Source: Thermoflexales bacterium
Lineage (GTDB): Bacteria; Chloroflexota; Anaerolineae; J036; Brachytrichaceae
Assembly: GCA_019694215.1 (NCBI GenBank)
Contig: JAIBCK010000003.1
Span: 1-64,000 of the forward strand
DNA: 64,000 bases
Reading direction: 5' to 3'
In this document: one piece after another, positions 34,249 through 42,742 of the stretch
Layout: each line of letters begins with the position of its first letter
Position numbering within the stretch: the stretch's first letter is position 1
The notes under the pieces: generated by a model
The model's database searches: none
Seen by the model: only the letters and a program-made list of their open reading frames with translations
What the model was told of the DNA's origin: nothing
Translations under genes and position numbers: made by a program

Positions 34249-35355
34249 TTAGCTCGCAAGCTCCTTGGTCTGCTTGGCGGAACGCGGCAGAAGCTTCCGC
34301 ACCCACGCGAACAGGTCGCGCACGATCCCGGGTGCCGCGACAAAGATGATGATGAACGCCTGCAGCACCGAGATGATGTAGTTCGAGACGCCAGCCGAGA
34401 ACTGCATGTAGGTTGCGCCGTTGAACAACGCGCCGAACAGAATCGCGGCCAGGCCAATCCCGATCGGGTTGCCGCCGCCCAGCAGCGCCACGGCGATGCT
34501 GTCAAAGCCGTAGCCGGTGGTGAACTCGCTCGGCAGGAACTTGTAGAGGGCCAGCACCTCGATGGCTCCGGCCAGGCCGCACAGCGCGCCGCTCAGCAGC
34601 ATGGTGATGACATAGGTCTGGTTGACGTTGATCCCCGCGTTGAAGGCCGCCTTGAGGTTTGAGCCGACCAGCTGGATGCGCAGCCCCAGCGGCGTCTTCT
34701 TCATCAGCACCCAGTAGAGCATGCCGCACACGATGGCAATGGCGATGCCCCAGTGCAGGCGCTCGGGCGGTGGCAACAGGTTCGGCAGGATGGCGCTCGC
34801 CTCGATGTCCGGCGTGCGCGGCGCCGTGGTCTTGCCGCGCAGCGGGCCGTTTACCATGTAGTTGACGACGGAAAACGCGATGTAGTTCAGCATGATCGTC
34901 GTGACGACTTCCGGTGCCCCGCGGGCGGCCTTGAGCCAGCCCGCGATGCCCGCCCAGATCGCCCCGGCGAGCGCGCCGGCCAGCAGGGCCAGCGGCAGGT
35001 GGATGGCCATGGGCAGGCCCTTGATCATGAAGCCGGCCATCGTGGAGACCAGCGCGCCCATGTAGAGCTGCCCCTCCGCGCCGATGTTGAACAGCCCGGC
35101 GGCGAAGCTGAGCGAGATGCCTAGCGCGAGAACCATGAACGGCGTGGCGGCCACCAGCGTCTCAAAGAACGCCGTTGCGCGCGTGTCCGTTCCGGGGCGC
35201 AGGAAGGCGCCCTCGAAGAGGGCGCGGTAGGCCACCAGCGGATCGGTCCCGGTGATGGCCATGAGCACTGCGGCGATCAGCAGCGCGAGCCCGACCGATG
35301 CGACGGGCGCCCAGGTGCGGCCCCAGATCTTGTTGATTGAAAACCCTTTCATCAT
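34249..35355 (-). CDS. ABC transporter permease, BMP/nucleoside-type (first permease)
   Basis: The 368-residue BPD_transp_2 permease has FAAGLFNIGAEGQLYMGAL, the counterpart of the EGMML landmark in its partner. A coupling-helix region GINVNQTYVITM is also present. The N-terminus carries one extra membrane segment plus an external loop (about 45-70). Its ATG overlaps the TGA of the upstream ATPase gene (ATGA at 35355-35352), so translation is coupled. Another in-frame ATG follows directly. Confidence 0.9.
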   Translation of the reverse strand: MMKGFSINKIWGRTWAPVASVGLALLIAAVLMAITGTDPLVAYRALFEGAFLRPGTDTRATAFFETLVAATPFMVLALGISLSFAAGLFNIGAEGQLYMGALVSTMAGFMIKGLPMAIHLPLALLAGALAGAIWAGIAGWLKAARGAPEVVTTIMLNYIAFSVVNYMVNGPLRGKTTAPRTPDIEASAILPNLLPPPERLHWGIAIAIVCGMLYWVLMKKTPLGLRIQLVGSNLKAAFNAGINVNQTYVITMLLSGALCGLAGAIEVLALYKFLPSEFTTGYGFDSIAVALLGGGNPIGIGLAAILFGALFNGATYMQFSAGVSNYIISVLQAFIIIFVAAPGIVRDLFAWVRKLLPRSAKQTKELAS

Positions 35356-36878
35356 GCCTTCCCCATCATCAGCAACCCGATGTCCTGGCGCGTCGTCTGC
35401 GCGGTGACGCGCTCGCCGACGATCTGTCCCTTGAACATCACCAGAATGCGATCACTCAGCGACATGATCTCGTCCAGCTCCGCCGAGACCAGCAGCACGG
35501 CGGCGCCCTTGTCGCGCGCCTCGACGATGCGCTTGTGAATGAACTCGATCGATCCGACGTCCACGCCGCGCGTCGGCTGCGCGGCGATCAGCAGCTTCAT
35601 CGGGCGCGAGAATTCACGCGCGACGACGACCTTCTGCTGGTTGCCGCCGGATAGGGAACCGATCTTGGTGAAGGGGCCAGGCGTGCGGATGTCAAACTCC
35701 TGAATCAGCCGCTCGGCCTGCTTCGTGATGGTCGCGTCGTCGAGAATGCCATTTCGGGCGAAAGGAGGTCCATCGAACGTCGAAAGCACGAGGTTGACGC
35801 TGATCGGGAAGTCCTTGATCATCCCGTATTTGTGCCGATCCTCGGGAATGTGCGAGGTGCCGGCCTTGATCACGGTGCGCGGCGACTGATTTGGCATGGC
35901 GTGGCCGCCGATGGTGACCGCACCAGACTGCGGTGTGCGCAGACCCGTGAGCACCTCGACCAGCTCGCTCTGGCCGTTGCCTTCGACGCCGGCGATGCCG
36001 ACGATCTCGCCGGCCTTGACTTCAAAGGAGACGTCGTTGACCGCCTGCGCCCGCCGGTCGCTGAGGGCCTTGATGTGGCTGAGCGAGAGGATCGTGTCTC
36101 GCGGTTGTGCGGGACCCTTGTCGACCTTGAGCAGCACCGGCCGCCCGACCATCATCGAGGCCAGCTTGGCCTCATCCGCCTCGGCCGGCGTGGTGCTGCC
36201 GACCACGCGCCCCTGTCGCAGCACCGTGATTCGGTTGGCGATCGCCATCACTTCCTTCAGCTTGTGCGAGATGAAGATGATGCTGACGCCTTCGGAAACC
36301 AACTTGCGCAACGTGATAAACAAACCCTCCACTTCCTGCGGCGTCAATACGGCCGTGGGCTCGTCAAGAACCAACACGCGCGCGTTGCGATACAGCGTCT
36401 TGACGATTTCGACGCGCTGCTGCAGACCGACCGAGAGATCGCTGATCTTTGCATCGGGATCGATCTCGAGGCCGTACTCGGCGGCGATCTTGCGGATCTT
36501 GGCGACCGGGGTGACGCTGTCGAGCAGCGGCCCGCGCGTCTCTTCCATCCCGAGGACGATGTTCTCGGCGACGGTCAAAGGTGGCACCAGCATGAAGTGC
36601 TGGTGAACCATGCCGATGCCCAGGCCAATCGCATCGCGGGGACCATGGATGCGAACGGACTTGCCGCTGAGGAGCACCTCGCCCTGATCGGGGTGATACA
36701 GGCCATACAGGATGTTCATCAACGTGCTCTTGCCGGCACCGTTCTCGCCGAGCAAGGCATGTATCTCGCCCTTTCGCAAGTCGAAGGTGATGTTGTCGTT
36801 CGCGAGTACGCCGGGAAAGCGCTTCGTAATGCCGCGCATCTCCAAGGCGATCTCCGGGGAGGGAAGGGGATCACTCAT
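35352..36878 (-). CDS. ABC transporter ATP-binding protein, tandem domains (BMP/nucleoside type)
   Basis: The 508-residue protein has two ATPase domains. The first has Walker A GENGAGKST, signature LSVGLQQRVEI and Walker B VLVLDEPTAVLT. The second has a degenerate Walker A (GVEGNGQSE, no Lys) but an intact LSGGNQQKVV, which is normal for RbsA/YufO-like proteins, so one functional ATP site is expected at each interface. It powers the two permeases downstream. A hairpin-terminator separates it from bmpA, so it is probably made in lower amounts than the binding protein. Confidence 0.92.
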   Translation of the reverse strand: MSDPLPSPEIALEMRGITKRFPGVLANDNITFDLRKGEIHALLGENGAGKSTLMNILYGLYHPDQGEVLLSGKSVRIHGPRDAIGLGIGMVHQHFMLVPPLTVAENIVLGMEETRGPLLDSVTPVAKIRKIAAEYGLEIDPDAKISDLSVGLQQRVEIVKTLYRNARVLVLDEPTAVLTPQEVEGLFITLRKLVSEGVSIIFISHKLKEVMAIANRITVLRQGRVVGSTTPAEADEAKLASMMVGRPVLLKVDKGPAQPRDTILSLSHIKALSDRRAQAVNDVSFEVKAGEIVGIAGVEGNGQSELVEVLTGLRTPQSGAVTIGGHAMPNQSPRTVIKAGTSHIPEDRHKYGMIKDFPISVNLVLSTFDGPPFARNGILDDATITKQAERLIQEFDIRTPGPFTKIGSLSGGNQQKVVVAREFSRPMKLLIAAQPTRGVDVGSIEFIHKRIVEARDKGAAVLLVSAELDEIMSLSDRILVMFKGQIVGERVTAQTTRQDIGLLMMGKA

Positions 36879-36943
36879 GTGCAGAACTCGTTGAAGCGAA
36901 ACAGAAATGGGGGAACCGAAAGACGTCAGGCGATGATATCAAG

Positions 36944-36985
36944 AAAAGCGCGAGGGCGGGCATCCCTCTCGGAACGCCCGCCCTC
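36944..36985 (-). terminator. Partial terminator between bmpA and the ATPase gene
   Basis: A 10-bp stem (36952-36961 with 36976-36985) is followed on the minus strand by CGCTTTTCTT. It lies 37 nt downstream of the bmpA stop, within the transporter operon, and should attenuate read-through. Confidence 0.7.
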
Positions 36986-37022
36986 CACTCGCTTCACGAG
37001 CCAGAGGCCCGCGATTCAGCGA

Positions 37023-38192
37023 TCACTTGCACGGATCGACGAGGTCGACGCCGGTCTTGAGCGAGCCGTCCTTGAGGCCCTTGAGGGCCGCCTCGACCTT
37101 GGCCTTCGTGTCGGCCGTGACCTTGCTGTCCAGGTCATGGAACGGAGCCAGGCCCACGCCGTTGCTCGTCACATCGAACACCTTCGTGCCGCCCGCGAAC
37201 TTGCCATCGACGACGGCCTTGGCGGCCGCATAGGTGGCCTCATCGACGCGCTTCATCGCGCTCGTGAGCAGGACGGGCTTGACCTTGTCCGACAGGGTCA
37301 GATACTGATCCTGGTCGACGCCGATGCCGAGCACGCCAGTGGCCTTCGCGACTTCCTCGAGGCCACCGTTGCCGGTGTTGCCGCCCGCGCTGAAGATGAT
37401 GTCAGCCTTCTGGGCGATCTGGTCCTTGGCGCGCGCCGCGCCCCAGGCCGGGTTCTGGAACGGCGTGCCGTCCGACGGGCCCTGGTACACGCGGAGGATC
37501 TTGGCATCCTTGTTCACCGACTTGATGCCGGCCTCGTAGCCCTTGACGAACTTGCAGACGGGCGGGATGGCGAGGCCATACACGCCGCCGAGCACGTTCG
37601 ACTTGGTCTGCAGACCCGCGGCCACGCCGGCCAGATAGCCAGCCTGATCCTCGGCGAACACCAGGCCCATGACGTTCTTTGGGCCGGTCTTGTCATCGTA
37701 GGCGTTGTCGACGATGGCGAACTTCTGATCGGGGTACTGCGCCGCGGCCTTGGCCGTATCATCGCCCATCAGGAAGCCGACCGTGATGATCAGGTCGTAC
37801 TTCTCGGTCACGAACTGGCCGATGTTCTTCTGGTAGTCGGTCGGCTGCTTGGACTCGATGGCCTTGACTTCGATGCCAAGGTCCTTGGCGGCGCGCTGCA
37901 GGCCCGCCCAGGCGCTCGCGTTGAAGCTGCGGTCGTCGAGCGACCCGACGTCGGTCACGAGACCAACCTTGACGACCTTCTTCGGCACGTCAGTGGGCTT
38001 GGGCACATCCGTGGGCTTGGCGGGGGCCGCCGTCGGCGGAACGGCGGTCGCGGGCACGGCCGTGGGCTTGGGGGCGTCCGTCGGCTTGGCCGGGGCTGCC
38101 GTAGGGGCAGCGGTCGCGGGCGGCGTGCACGCCGACAGGAGCAGGCTCGCCCCAAGGGCGAGACCGAGCATCGCGCTCATTCGCTTATTCAT
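37023..38192 (-). CDS. bmpA: BMP-family substrate-binding lipoprotein
   Basis: The 389-residue lipoprotein has the lipobox LSAC (C22). A Pro/Ala/Lys/Thr linker with repeated APAKPTD/VPKPTD units (about 24-73) leads to a BMP domain (about 75-389, with GLVTDVGSLDDRSFNASAW and ITVGFLMGDDTAKAA). BMP proteins deliver nucleosides or related ligands to a YufOPQ/BmpDEFG-type ABC importer, which follows on the same strand. Start 38192 (MNKRMSAMLG) is chosen for the clean signal peptide and the GAGAGGAAAG just upstream. The longer frame to 38264 covers the leader. Confidence 0.92.
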   Translation of the reverse strand: MNKRMSAMLGLALGASLLLSACTPPATAAPTAAPAKPTDAPKPTAVPATAVPPTAAPAKPTDVPKPTDVPKKVVKVGLVTDVGSLDDRSFNASAWAGLQRAAKDLGIEVKAIESKQPTDYQKNIGQFVTEKYDLIITVGFLMGDDTAKAAAQYPDQKFAIVDNAYDDKTGPKNVMGLVFAEDQAGYLAGVAAGLQTKSNVLGGVYGLAIPPVCKFVKGYEAGIKSVNKDAKILRVYQGPSDGTPFQNPAWGAARAKDQIAQKADIIFSAGGNTGNGGLEEVAKATGVLGIGVDQDQYLTLSDKVKPVLLTSAMKRVDEATYAAAKAVVDGKFAGGTKVFDVTSNGVGLAPFHDLDSKVTADTKAKVEAALKGLKDGSLKTGVDLVDPCK

Positions 38193-38212
38193 ATTGTCTT
38201 TCCTCTCCTCGG

Positions 38213-38230
38213 GCCAGCCTCTTGGCTGGC
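38213..38230 (-). other. Hairpin in the bmpA leader
   Basis: GCCAGCC and GGCTGGC form a perfect 7-bp stem around a 4-nt loop. On the minus-strand mRNA it sits directly upstream of the purine-rich Shine-Dalgarno region. It could stabilise the message or regulate initiation. No known riboswitch class is recognised. Confidence 0.45.
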
Positions 38231-38280
38231 ATAACAATGGGTTGGATGGTGGGACTGCGGCCAAATTGCCGCAATACGGA

Positions 38281-38286
38281 ATTCTA
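38281..38286 (-). promoter_or_regulatory. -10 element for bmpA
   Basis: The minus strand reads TAGAAT about 88 nt before the bmpA start, giving a leader of about 80 nt that includes the 38213-38230 hairpin. Confidence 0.45.
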
Positions 38287-38375
38287 GCATGGCCACGGAC
38301 GTCGGCGGGCGGTGACGACGCGCATGGTATACGACGGTAACGCAGCCCGCCGTGCTGAAATCGGGGCCGCCGGGT

Positions 38376-38381
38376 TAGAAT
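38376..38381 (+). promoter_or_regulatory. -10 element for greA
   Basis: TAGAAT is followed by 8 nt and then ATG 38390, without a Shine-Dalgarno site. TGCTGA at 38353-38358 could be a weak -35 at 17-bp spacing. Confidence 0.55.
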
Positions 38382-38389
38382 GCTGACAA

Positions 38390-38860
38390 ATGTCCGAGAA
38401 CAAGACCTACCTCACCGTTGAGGGCGCCCAGAAGCTGAAGGAAGAGCTGGCCTACCTTCGCAATGTCAAGCGCCCCGAACTGTCGGCGCGGCTGAACTTC
38501 GCCATCAAACAGGGCGACCTGTCCGAGAACGCCGATTACATCCAGTCCAAGGAAGAGATGGGTTTTCTGGAGGGCCGCATCCAGGCGCTCGAACGGATGC
38601 TCCAAAATGTGGAGATCCTCGTGGAGGGTGGGGCACCGGGGGAGGCGCGGCTGGGCAGCAAGGTGACCGTGCAGGAGGAGGGCTTCCCGGACCGCGAGGT
38701 TTTCATGATCGTCGGCGTCGCCGAGGCTGACCCGCGCAAGGGCCGCGTTTCCAATGAGTCGCCGATGGGAAAGGCGCTGCTTGGCCGCCGCGCCGGCGAC
38801 AAGGTGCACGTCAATGCGCCGGGCGGGGCGACGATTTTCAAGGTGCTCAAGGTCGAGTAG
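38390..38860 (+). CDS. greA: Transcription elongation factor GreA
   Basis: The 156-residue protein has an N-terminal coiled coil with the acidic tip GDLSENADY at about 43-51, which enters the RNA polymerase secondary channel to trigger cleavage of backtracked RNA. The C-terminal FKBP-like domain (about 80-156) includes SNESPMGKALLGRRAGD. Length and motifs are normal. The start codon lies 8 nt after TAGAAT, pointing to a leaderless transcript. A GC-rich terminator follows. Confidence 0.95.
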   Translation: MSENKTYLTVEGAQKLKEELAYLRNVKRPELSARLNFAIKQGDLSENADYIQSKEEMGFLEGRIQALERMLQNVEILVEGGAPGEARLGSKVTVQEEGFPDREVFMIVGVAEADPRKGRVSNESPMGKALLGRRAGDKVHVNAPGGATIFKVLKVE

Positions 38861-38878
38861 CAGCCGACCGCCGTTTGA

Positions 38879-38912
38879 CGCGCGCCCCGCACGGCGGGGT
38901 GCGCGCTTCTTT
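38879..38912 (+). terminator. Intrinsic terminator after greA
   Basis: A 12-bp stem (38879-38890 with 38894-38905, including one G-T pair) and a 3-nt loop are followed by CTTCTTTC. Confidence 0.65.
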
Positions 38913-38917
38913 CGCGC

Positions 38918-38946
38918 TGCACAAAATCGCGATTCGCCGTTACACT
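38918..38946 (+). promoter_or_regulatory. Possible promoter for the TAXI-TRAP genes
   Basis: TGCACA (38918-38923) and TACACT (38941-38946) are spaced 17 bp apart. This gives a leader of about 88 nt carrying AAGGAG before the start. Confidence 0.45.
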
Positions 38947-39039
38947 GTGCCCACACGAAGCAAGGTCAGCGCGCACCGTGTTATTGGGGAGAAGCGCGCG
39001 GGCCAAAACGTATCATCTTTCACAAGGAGCAACGCCCTC

Positions 39040-40098
39040 ATGAAGACCCATGCCGTTCTCGTCGGGTTCGCGGTCTCCGCGCTGATCTTGTCCGCCTGCG
39101 GAGGCGGTGCGGCTGCGCCCGCCCCAACCACGGCGGCCTCCAAGCCCGCTGCTGCAGCCAAGCCGTGCACGTCTGAAGCGGCTTCCAAGGCGCCGCTGCC
39201 CTCCGGCAAGCTGCGTCTGGTCGTAGGAACGGGCGGCACGGGCGGTGTGTTCTATCCGTATGGTGGCGGCCTCGCGCGCGTCCTTTCCAAGGGCATGACC
39301 AATGCCGAGGCAACCGCGGAAGTCACCGGGGGTTCGGTCGACAACCTCAAGCTGGTGAATAAGGGCGATGCCGACCTCGGTCTGTCGACGGTCGATTCGG
39401 CCTACGACGCCTGGGTCGGTGCGGCCGCCTACGCCGATGTCGGCCCGATCCCGGCCTGCGCCGTGATGAGCCTGTATCAGAGCTTCATCCACGTCGTTGT
39501 GAGTGAGGCGTCGGGCATCACCAAGGTCGAGGACATGAAGGGCAAGCGCGTCTCGGTGGGCTCGGCCGGTAGCAGCACCGAAATCGCCGCCGACCGCATC
39601 CTGGAGGCCGCGGGCCTGAATCCGAAGACGGACATCAAGCGCGACAGTTTGAGCGTGGCCGAATCCGCCAGCGCAATGAAGGATCAAAAGATCGATGCCT
39701 TCTTCTGGATTGGCGGCCTGCCGACCGCGGCGGTGACTGATCTCGTGACAACGCCCAACATCAAGGTGCGTTTTGTCCTTACCGATTACCTGTTGCCCAA
39801 GCTGCGGCAGAAGTATGGCGAGTCCTACGTTCAGATGACGTTGCCGAAGGCGACCTACAAGACCGATGCCGACGTGACGGGCATCGGGGTGGGCAACCTC
39901 GTCGCGGTGAATTCGAACATGTCCGAGGAGAAGGTCTACCTCATGTTGAAGGCCATCTTCGACAACTTGCCCGACCTCCAGGCCAGCCACTCCGAGGCCA
40001 AGAAGCTGACGCTCGAGAACGCGGCCACCAAGACCTCGATTCCTTTCCATCCGGGCGCGATCAAGTTCTACACCGAAAAGGGCGTCTGGAAGCCATAG
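39040..40098 (+). CDS. TAXI-family TRAP transporter substrate-binding lipoprotein
   Basis: The 352-residue TAXI protein has the lipobox LSAC (C20), a short Ala/Pro linker and a binding domain with LVVGTGGTGGVFYPYGGGLA. Later motifs include KGKRVSVGSAGSSTEI and FHPGAIKFY near the C-terminus. TAXI proteins feed glutamate, 2-oxoglutarate or other carboxylates to a fused TRAP permease, whose gene follows. The start is ATG 39040, with AAGGAG 10 nt upstream. The longer in-frame extension would disrupt the signal peptide. Confidence 0.92.
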   Translation: MKTHAVLVGFAVSALILSACGGGAAAPAPTTAASKPAAAAKPCTSEAASKAPLPSGKLRLVVGTGGTGGVFYPYGGGLARVLSKGMTNAEATAEVTGGSVDNLKLVNKGDADLGLSTVDSAYDAWVGAAAYADVGPIPACAVMSLYQSFIHVVVSEASGITKVEDMKGKRVSVGSAGSSTEIAADRILEAAGLNPKTDIKRDSLSVAESASAMKDQKIDAFFWIGGLPTAAVTDLVTTPNIKVRFVLTDYLLPKLRQKYGESYVQMTLPKATYKTDADVTGIGVGNLVAVNSNMSEEKVYLMLKAIFDNLPDLQASHSEAKKLTLENAATKTSIPFHPGAIKFYTEKGVWKP

Positions 40099-40137
40099 GT
40101 CGCAGAAATCCCCTGAACAACTGAGACAGTCAACTCA

Positions 40138-40164
40138 CCGGACGGCGCGCGAAGCGCCGTCCGG
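40138..40164 (+). other. Intercistronic hairpin between TAXI protein and permease genes
   Basis: CCGGACGGCGC and its exact reverse complement form an 11-bp stem around the loop GCGAA. No T-tract follows. It probably protects or partially terminates the upstream message, so that binding protein exceeds permease. Confidence 0.65.
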
Positions 40165-40198
40165 CCAATATGGCCTAATTCTTGCACGGAGGAACGCT

Positions 40199-42601
40199 GT
40201 GACCACGACGGATCCCCAGGCCCTTGCCCCCGATGATGAGCCCGTCATCAGCAACGAGAAAGTCAGTGAGCTGATCGAAGAGTTTGAAAGCGAAGCGACC
40301 ACGCGCAGCCATTCCGGCTGGTGGCGTTGGATCGTCGGCATCGTTTGCGCAGGTCTTGCAATTTATTCGTTGTACTGGACTCAGTACTCCATCCCCACGG
40401 TCGACTACCGGGCGAGCTTCCTGCTCATCGTCCTGGTGCTGACCTTCCTGCTTTACCCGATGCGCCGCAACATCGGGAAACAGGTGAAAAAGGGCGACAT
40501 TGCGACAGCCGTCGTTGCCGTGATCGGGCTAGTCGTCCTTACGATCTATGCCTTCAACGACTTCCTGCCGGGCCTGATGAAGCGCCCTCAGACCGAAGTG
40601 CTGCTGGGCATTCTGGCGCTCGCGCTGGTCTCCGGAGCGACGGCCTTGATCGCGCTCGGTCCGATCTTGAAGCCTGACTACCGGCAGGTCCGCCTCGAAG
40701 ACATCCTGCTGGCCGTGTTGGCCGTGATGAGCCTCTCGTTCCTGGTTGCGAACTACAAGGACGCCCTCCAGCGCATCATCAATCCGACGGTGCTTGAAGT
40801 GGCGATGGGCGGCATCCTGATCGGACTGACGCTGGAAGCCACGCGTCGCACAACGGGGGCAACACTCCCTTTGGTCGCGCTCTTCTTCCTGATCTACGGC
40901 GTCTTCGGCAACAGCTTCCCCGAACCGTTTGACCATCGCGGCTACCGCATCGACCGCATCATCGGGCAGAACTACCTGACGCTCGAAGGACTCTTCGGCG
41001 TGCCTTTGGATGTGGCATCGTCGTTCATCGTGCTGTTCGCCATCTATGGCGCCGTGCTCGAATACAGCGGCGCCGGCAAGTTCTTCCTGGACTGGTCGTT
41101 TGCGGCGCTGGGCAAGAGCAAGAGCGGTTCCGGGCCAGGCCGCACCGTCACCGCGGCGGGCTTCCTGCTCGGCACCGTGTCGGGCAGTGGCGTGTCGACG
41201 ACGGTGACGCTGGGCAGCCTCGCCTGGCCGATGCTCAAGAAGGCGGGCTACGACAAGGAGACCTCGGGCGGGATTCTGTCTGCGGCGGGCATCGGGGCGA
41301 TCCTGTCTCCGCCAACGCTGGGCGCGGCGGCCTTTCTCATCGCCGAGTATCTGAACATCTCGTATCTCGACGTGCTGGTCATGGCCATCGTGCCGACCAT
41401 CCTGTACTACCTCTCGATCTTCTTGATGATCGAGGCAGACTCGCGCCGCATGGGCACGCATGCTGTGATGGCGCAGACCGAGCCCCTGCTTGCGTTGACG
41501 ATCAAGGGCGGCTATCACTTCACCTCGCTGGTTGCGGTGGCCGTGCTCATGGCGATTGGCCTCACGCCGTTCATGGCGGTGTTCTGGGCAATCGTGCTGG
41601 CATTCCTGCTCAGCTACCTGCAGAAGGAAAACCGCCTGTCATCGCTACGCGCCGCTGGCATTGGGCTGGCCGTCACCGTTGTGCTGGCCGTCATGACGCT
41701 GGCGGCGCCGACCTCGCCCATCGTGCAGGCGCTCGAGCTCAATCGCCCGACCATCGGCCCGATCTCGGCGACTTGGTTCTTCTGGGGCATGATGACGACG
41801 GCGCTCGTGGCGGCCCTCACCGGGTTGTATCGCCGCTTTGGCAAGGGCGTGGCGGGCAAACTCGAGCCCGTGCTCGGCATGCTCGAAGCCGGCGGCAAGG
41901 GCGTGGTCTCGATTGCCGCGACAACGGCATGCGCCGGCATCATCGTGTCGGTCATCACGCTCACGGGCCTCGGGTTGAAGTTCGCCGGGTTGATCGTCGA
42001 CCTGGCTGGCAACTCGATTTTCCTCACCACGCTCTTCGCGGCGATCGCGATCTGGGTGCTGGGGTTGGCGGTGCCGGTGACCGCCAGCTACATCATCGCC
42101 GCCGTCGTCATCGTCCCGGCGCTGACGAAGGTGGGCGTGCCGGACTTCGCCGCGCACATGTTCATCTTCTACTACGCGGTGCTCGCGGACGTGTCGCCGC
42201 CCACGGCGCTGGCGCCCTCGGCCGCGGCCGCGTTGACGGGCGGCAAGCCGTTCAAGACCATGATGCTGGCCTGGAAGTACTGTCTGCCGGCCTTCCTCGT
42301 GCCTTTCATGTTCTGTCTGTCACCGGATGGCGTGGGCCTGCTCCTCAAGTCGGACTCGGTGCTGGTCACGGCCTGGACGTTTGTCACGTCGTGTCTCGCC
42401 GTCGCGGCCCTGGCGGTTGGCTTTGGTGGTTGGATGATCAAGGCCGCCAACACCCTCGAGCGCGTTCTCGCGGTGCTGGGTGGCATGGCACTTCTCGCCG
42501 CGGATGTCCGCCTGGACGCGGCCGGGCTGACGCTGCTGGCGATCGCGGTCGTGCTGCACCTTTTGCGGGTCCGGCGGACGCCGGCCGCACTCGCAACATA
42601 G
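40199..42601 (+). CDS. TRAP transporter fused permease (4TM/12TM)
   Basis: The 800-residue fused permease joins a DctQ-like small subunit (about 45-240) to a DctM-like large subunit (about 250-680), with a C-terminal membrane extension (about 690-790) resembling DUF3394. Typical DctM segments are GTVSGSGVSTTVTLGS, AGIGAILSPPTLGAAAF and DVSPPTALAPSAAAALTGG. It imports the TAXI protein's ligand with a sodium or proton gradient. The start is GTG 40199, with GGAGG 6 nt upstream. The long hydrophilic N-terminus (about 1-40) is acidic. Confidence 0.92.
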   Translation: MTTTDPQALAPDDEPVISNEKVSELIEEFESEATTRSHSGWWRWIVGIVCAGLAIYSLYWTQYSIPTVDYRASFLLIVLVLTFLLYPMRRNIGKQVKKGDIATAVVAVIGLVVLTIYAFNDFLPGLMKRPQTEVLLGILALALVSGATALIALGPILKPDYRQVRLEDILLAVLAVMSLSFLVANYKDALQRIINPTVLEVAMGGILIGLTLEATRRTTGATLPLVALFFLIYGVFGNSFPEPFDHRGYRIDRIIGQNYLTLEGLFGVPLDVASSFIVLFAIYGAVLEYSGAGKFFLDWSFAALGKSKSGSGPGRTVTAAGFLLGTVSGSGVSTTVTLGSLAWPMLKKAGYDKETSGGILSAAGIGAILSPPTLGAAAFLIAEYLNISYLDVLVMAIVPTILYYLSIFLMIEADSRRMGTHAVMAQTEPLLALTIKGGYHFTSLVAVAVLMAIGLTPFMAVFWAIVLAFLLSYLQKENRLSSLRAAGIGLAVTVVLAVMTLAAPTSPIVQALELNRPTIGPISATWFFWGMMTTALVAALTGLYRRFGKGVAGKLEPVLGMLEAGGKGVVSIAATTACAGIIVSVITLTGLGLKFAGLIVDLAGNSIFLTTLFAAIAIWVLGLAVPVTASYIIAAVVIVPALTKVGVPDFAAHMFIFYYAVLADVSPPTALAPSAAAALTGGKPFKTMMLAWKYCLPAFLVPFMFCLSPDGVGLLLKSDSVLVTAWTFVTSCLAVAALAVGFGGWMIKAANTLERVLAVLGGMALLAADVRLDAAGLTLLAIAVVLHLLRVRRTPAALAT

Positions 42602-42620
42602 TCGACCCGTGTTTGAATCG

Positions 42621-42650
42621 AAGGGGACACGCCACGCGCGTGTCCCCTTT
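42621..42650 (+). terminator. Intrinsic terminator after the TRAP permease gene
   Basis: A 12-bp perfect stem (42621-42632 with 42638-42649) and a 5-nt loop sit 20 nt after the stop. The 3' arm ends in TTT, and no long T-run follows. Confidence 0.7.
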
Positions 42651-42675
42651 GCTGTACCGAGCCACGCAATGCTGC

Positions 42676-42681
42676 GATAAT
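42676..42681 (+). promoter_or_regulatory. Possible -10 element for the HerA-like gene
   Basis: GATAAT lies 61 nt before ATG 42743. The leader of about 55 nt carries AGGAG upstream of the start. Confidence 0.35.
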
Positions 42682-42742
42682 CGCGCCAGCCGCCGTGCAG
42701 GCCACGGTGCGTTTTTGAGTTCAATGAGGAGACACTGACGAT

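Noticed and set aside
35352-36878. Degenerate Walker A in the second ATPase domain as a sign of decay
   Set aside because: The same loss is standard in RbsA/YufO-type tandem ATPases.
35832-38234. An 800-codon open frame on the plus strand
   Set aside because: It is antisense to the BMP transporter genes, which have clear family motifs; the composition is typical of a shadow frame.
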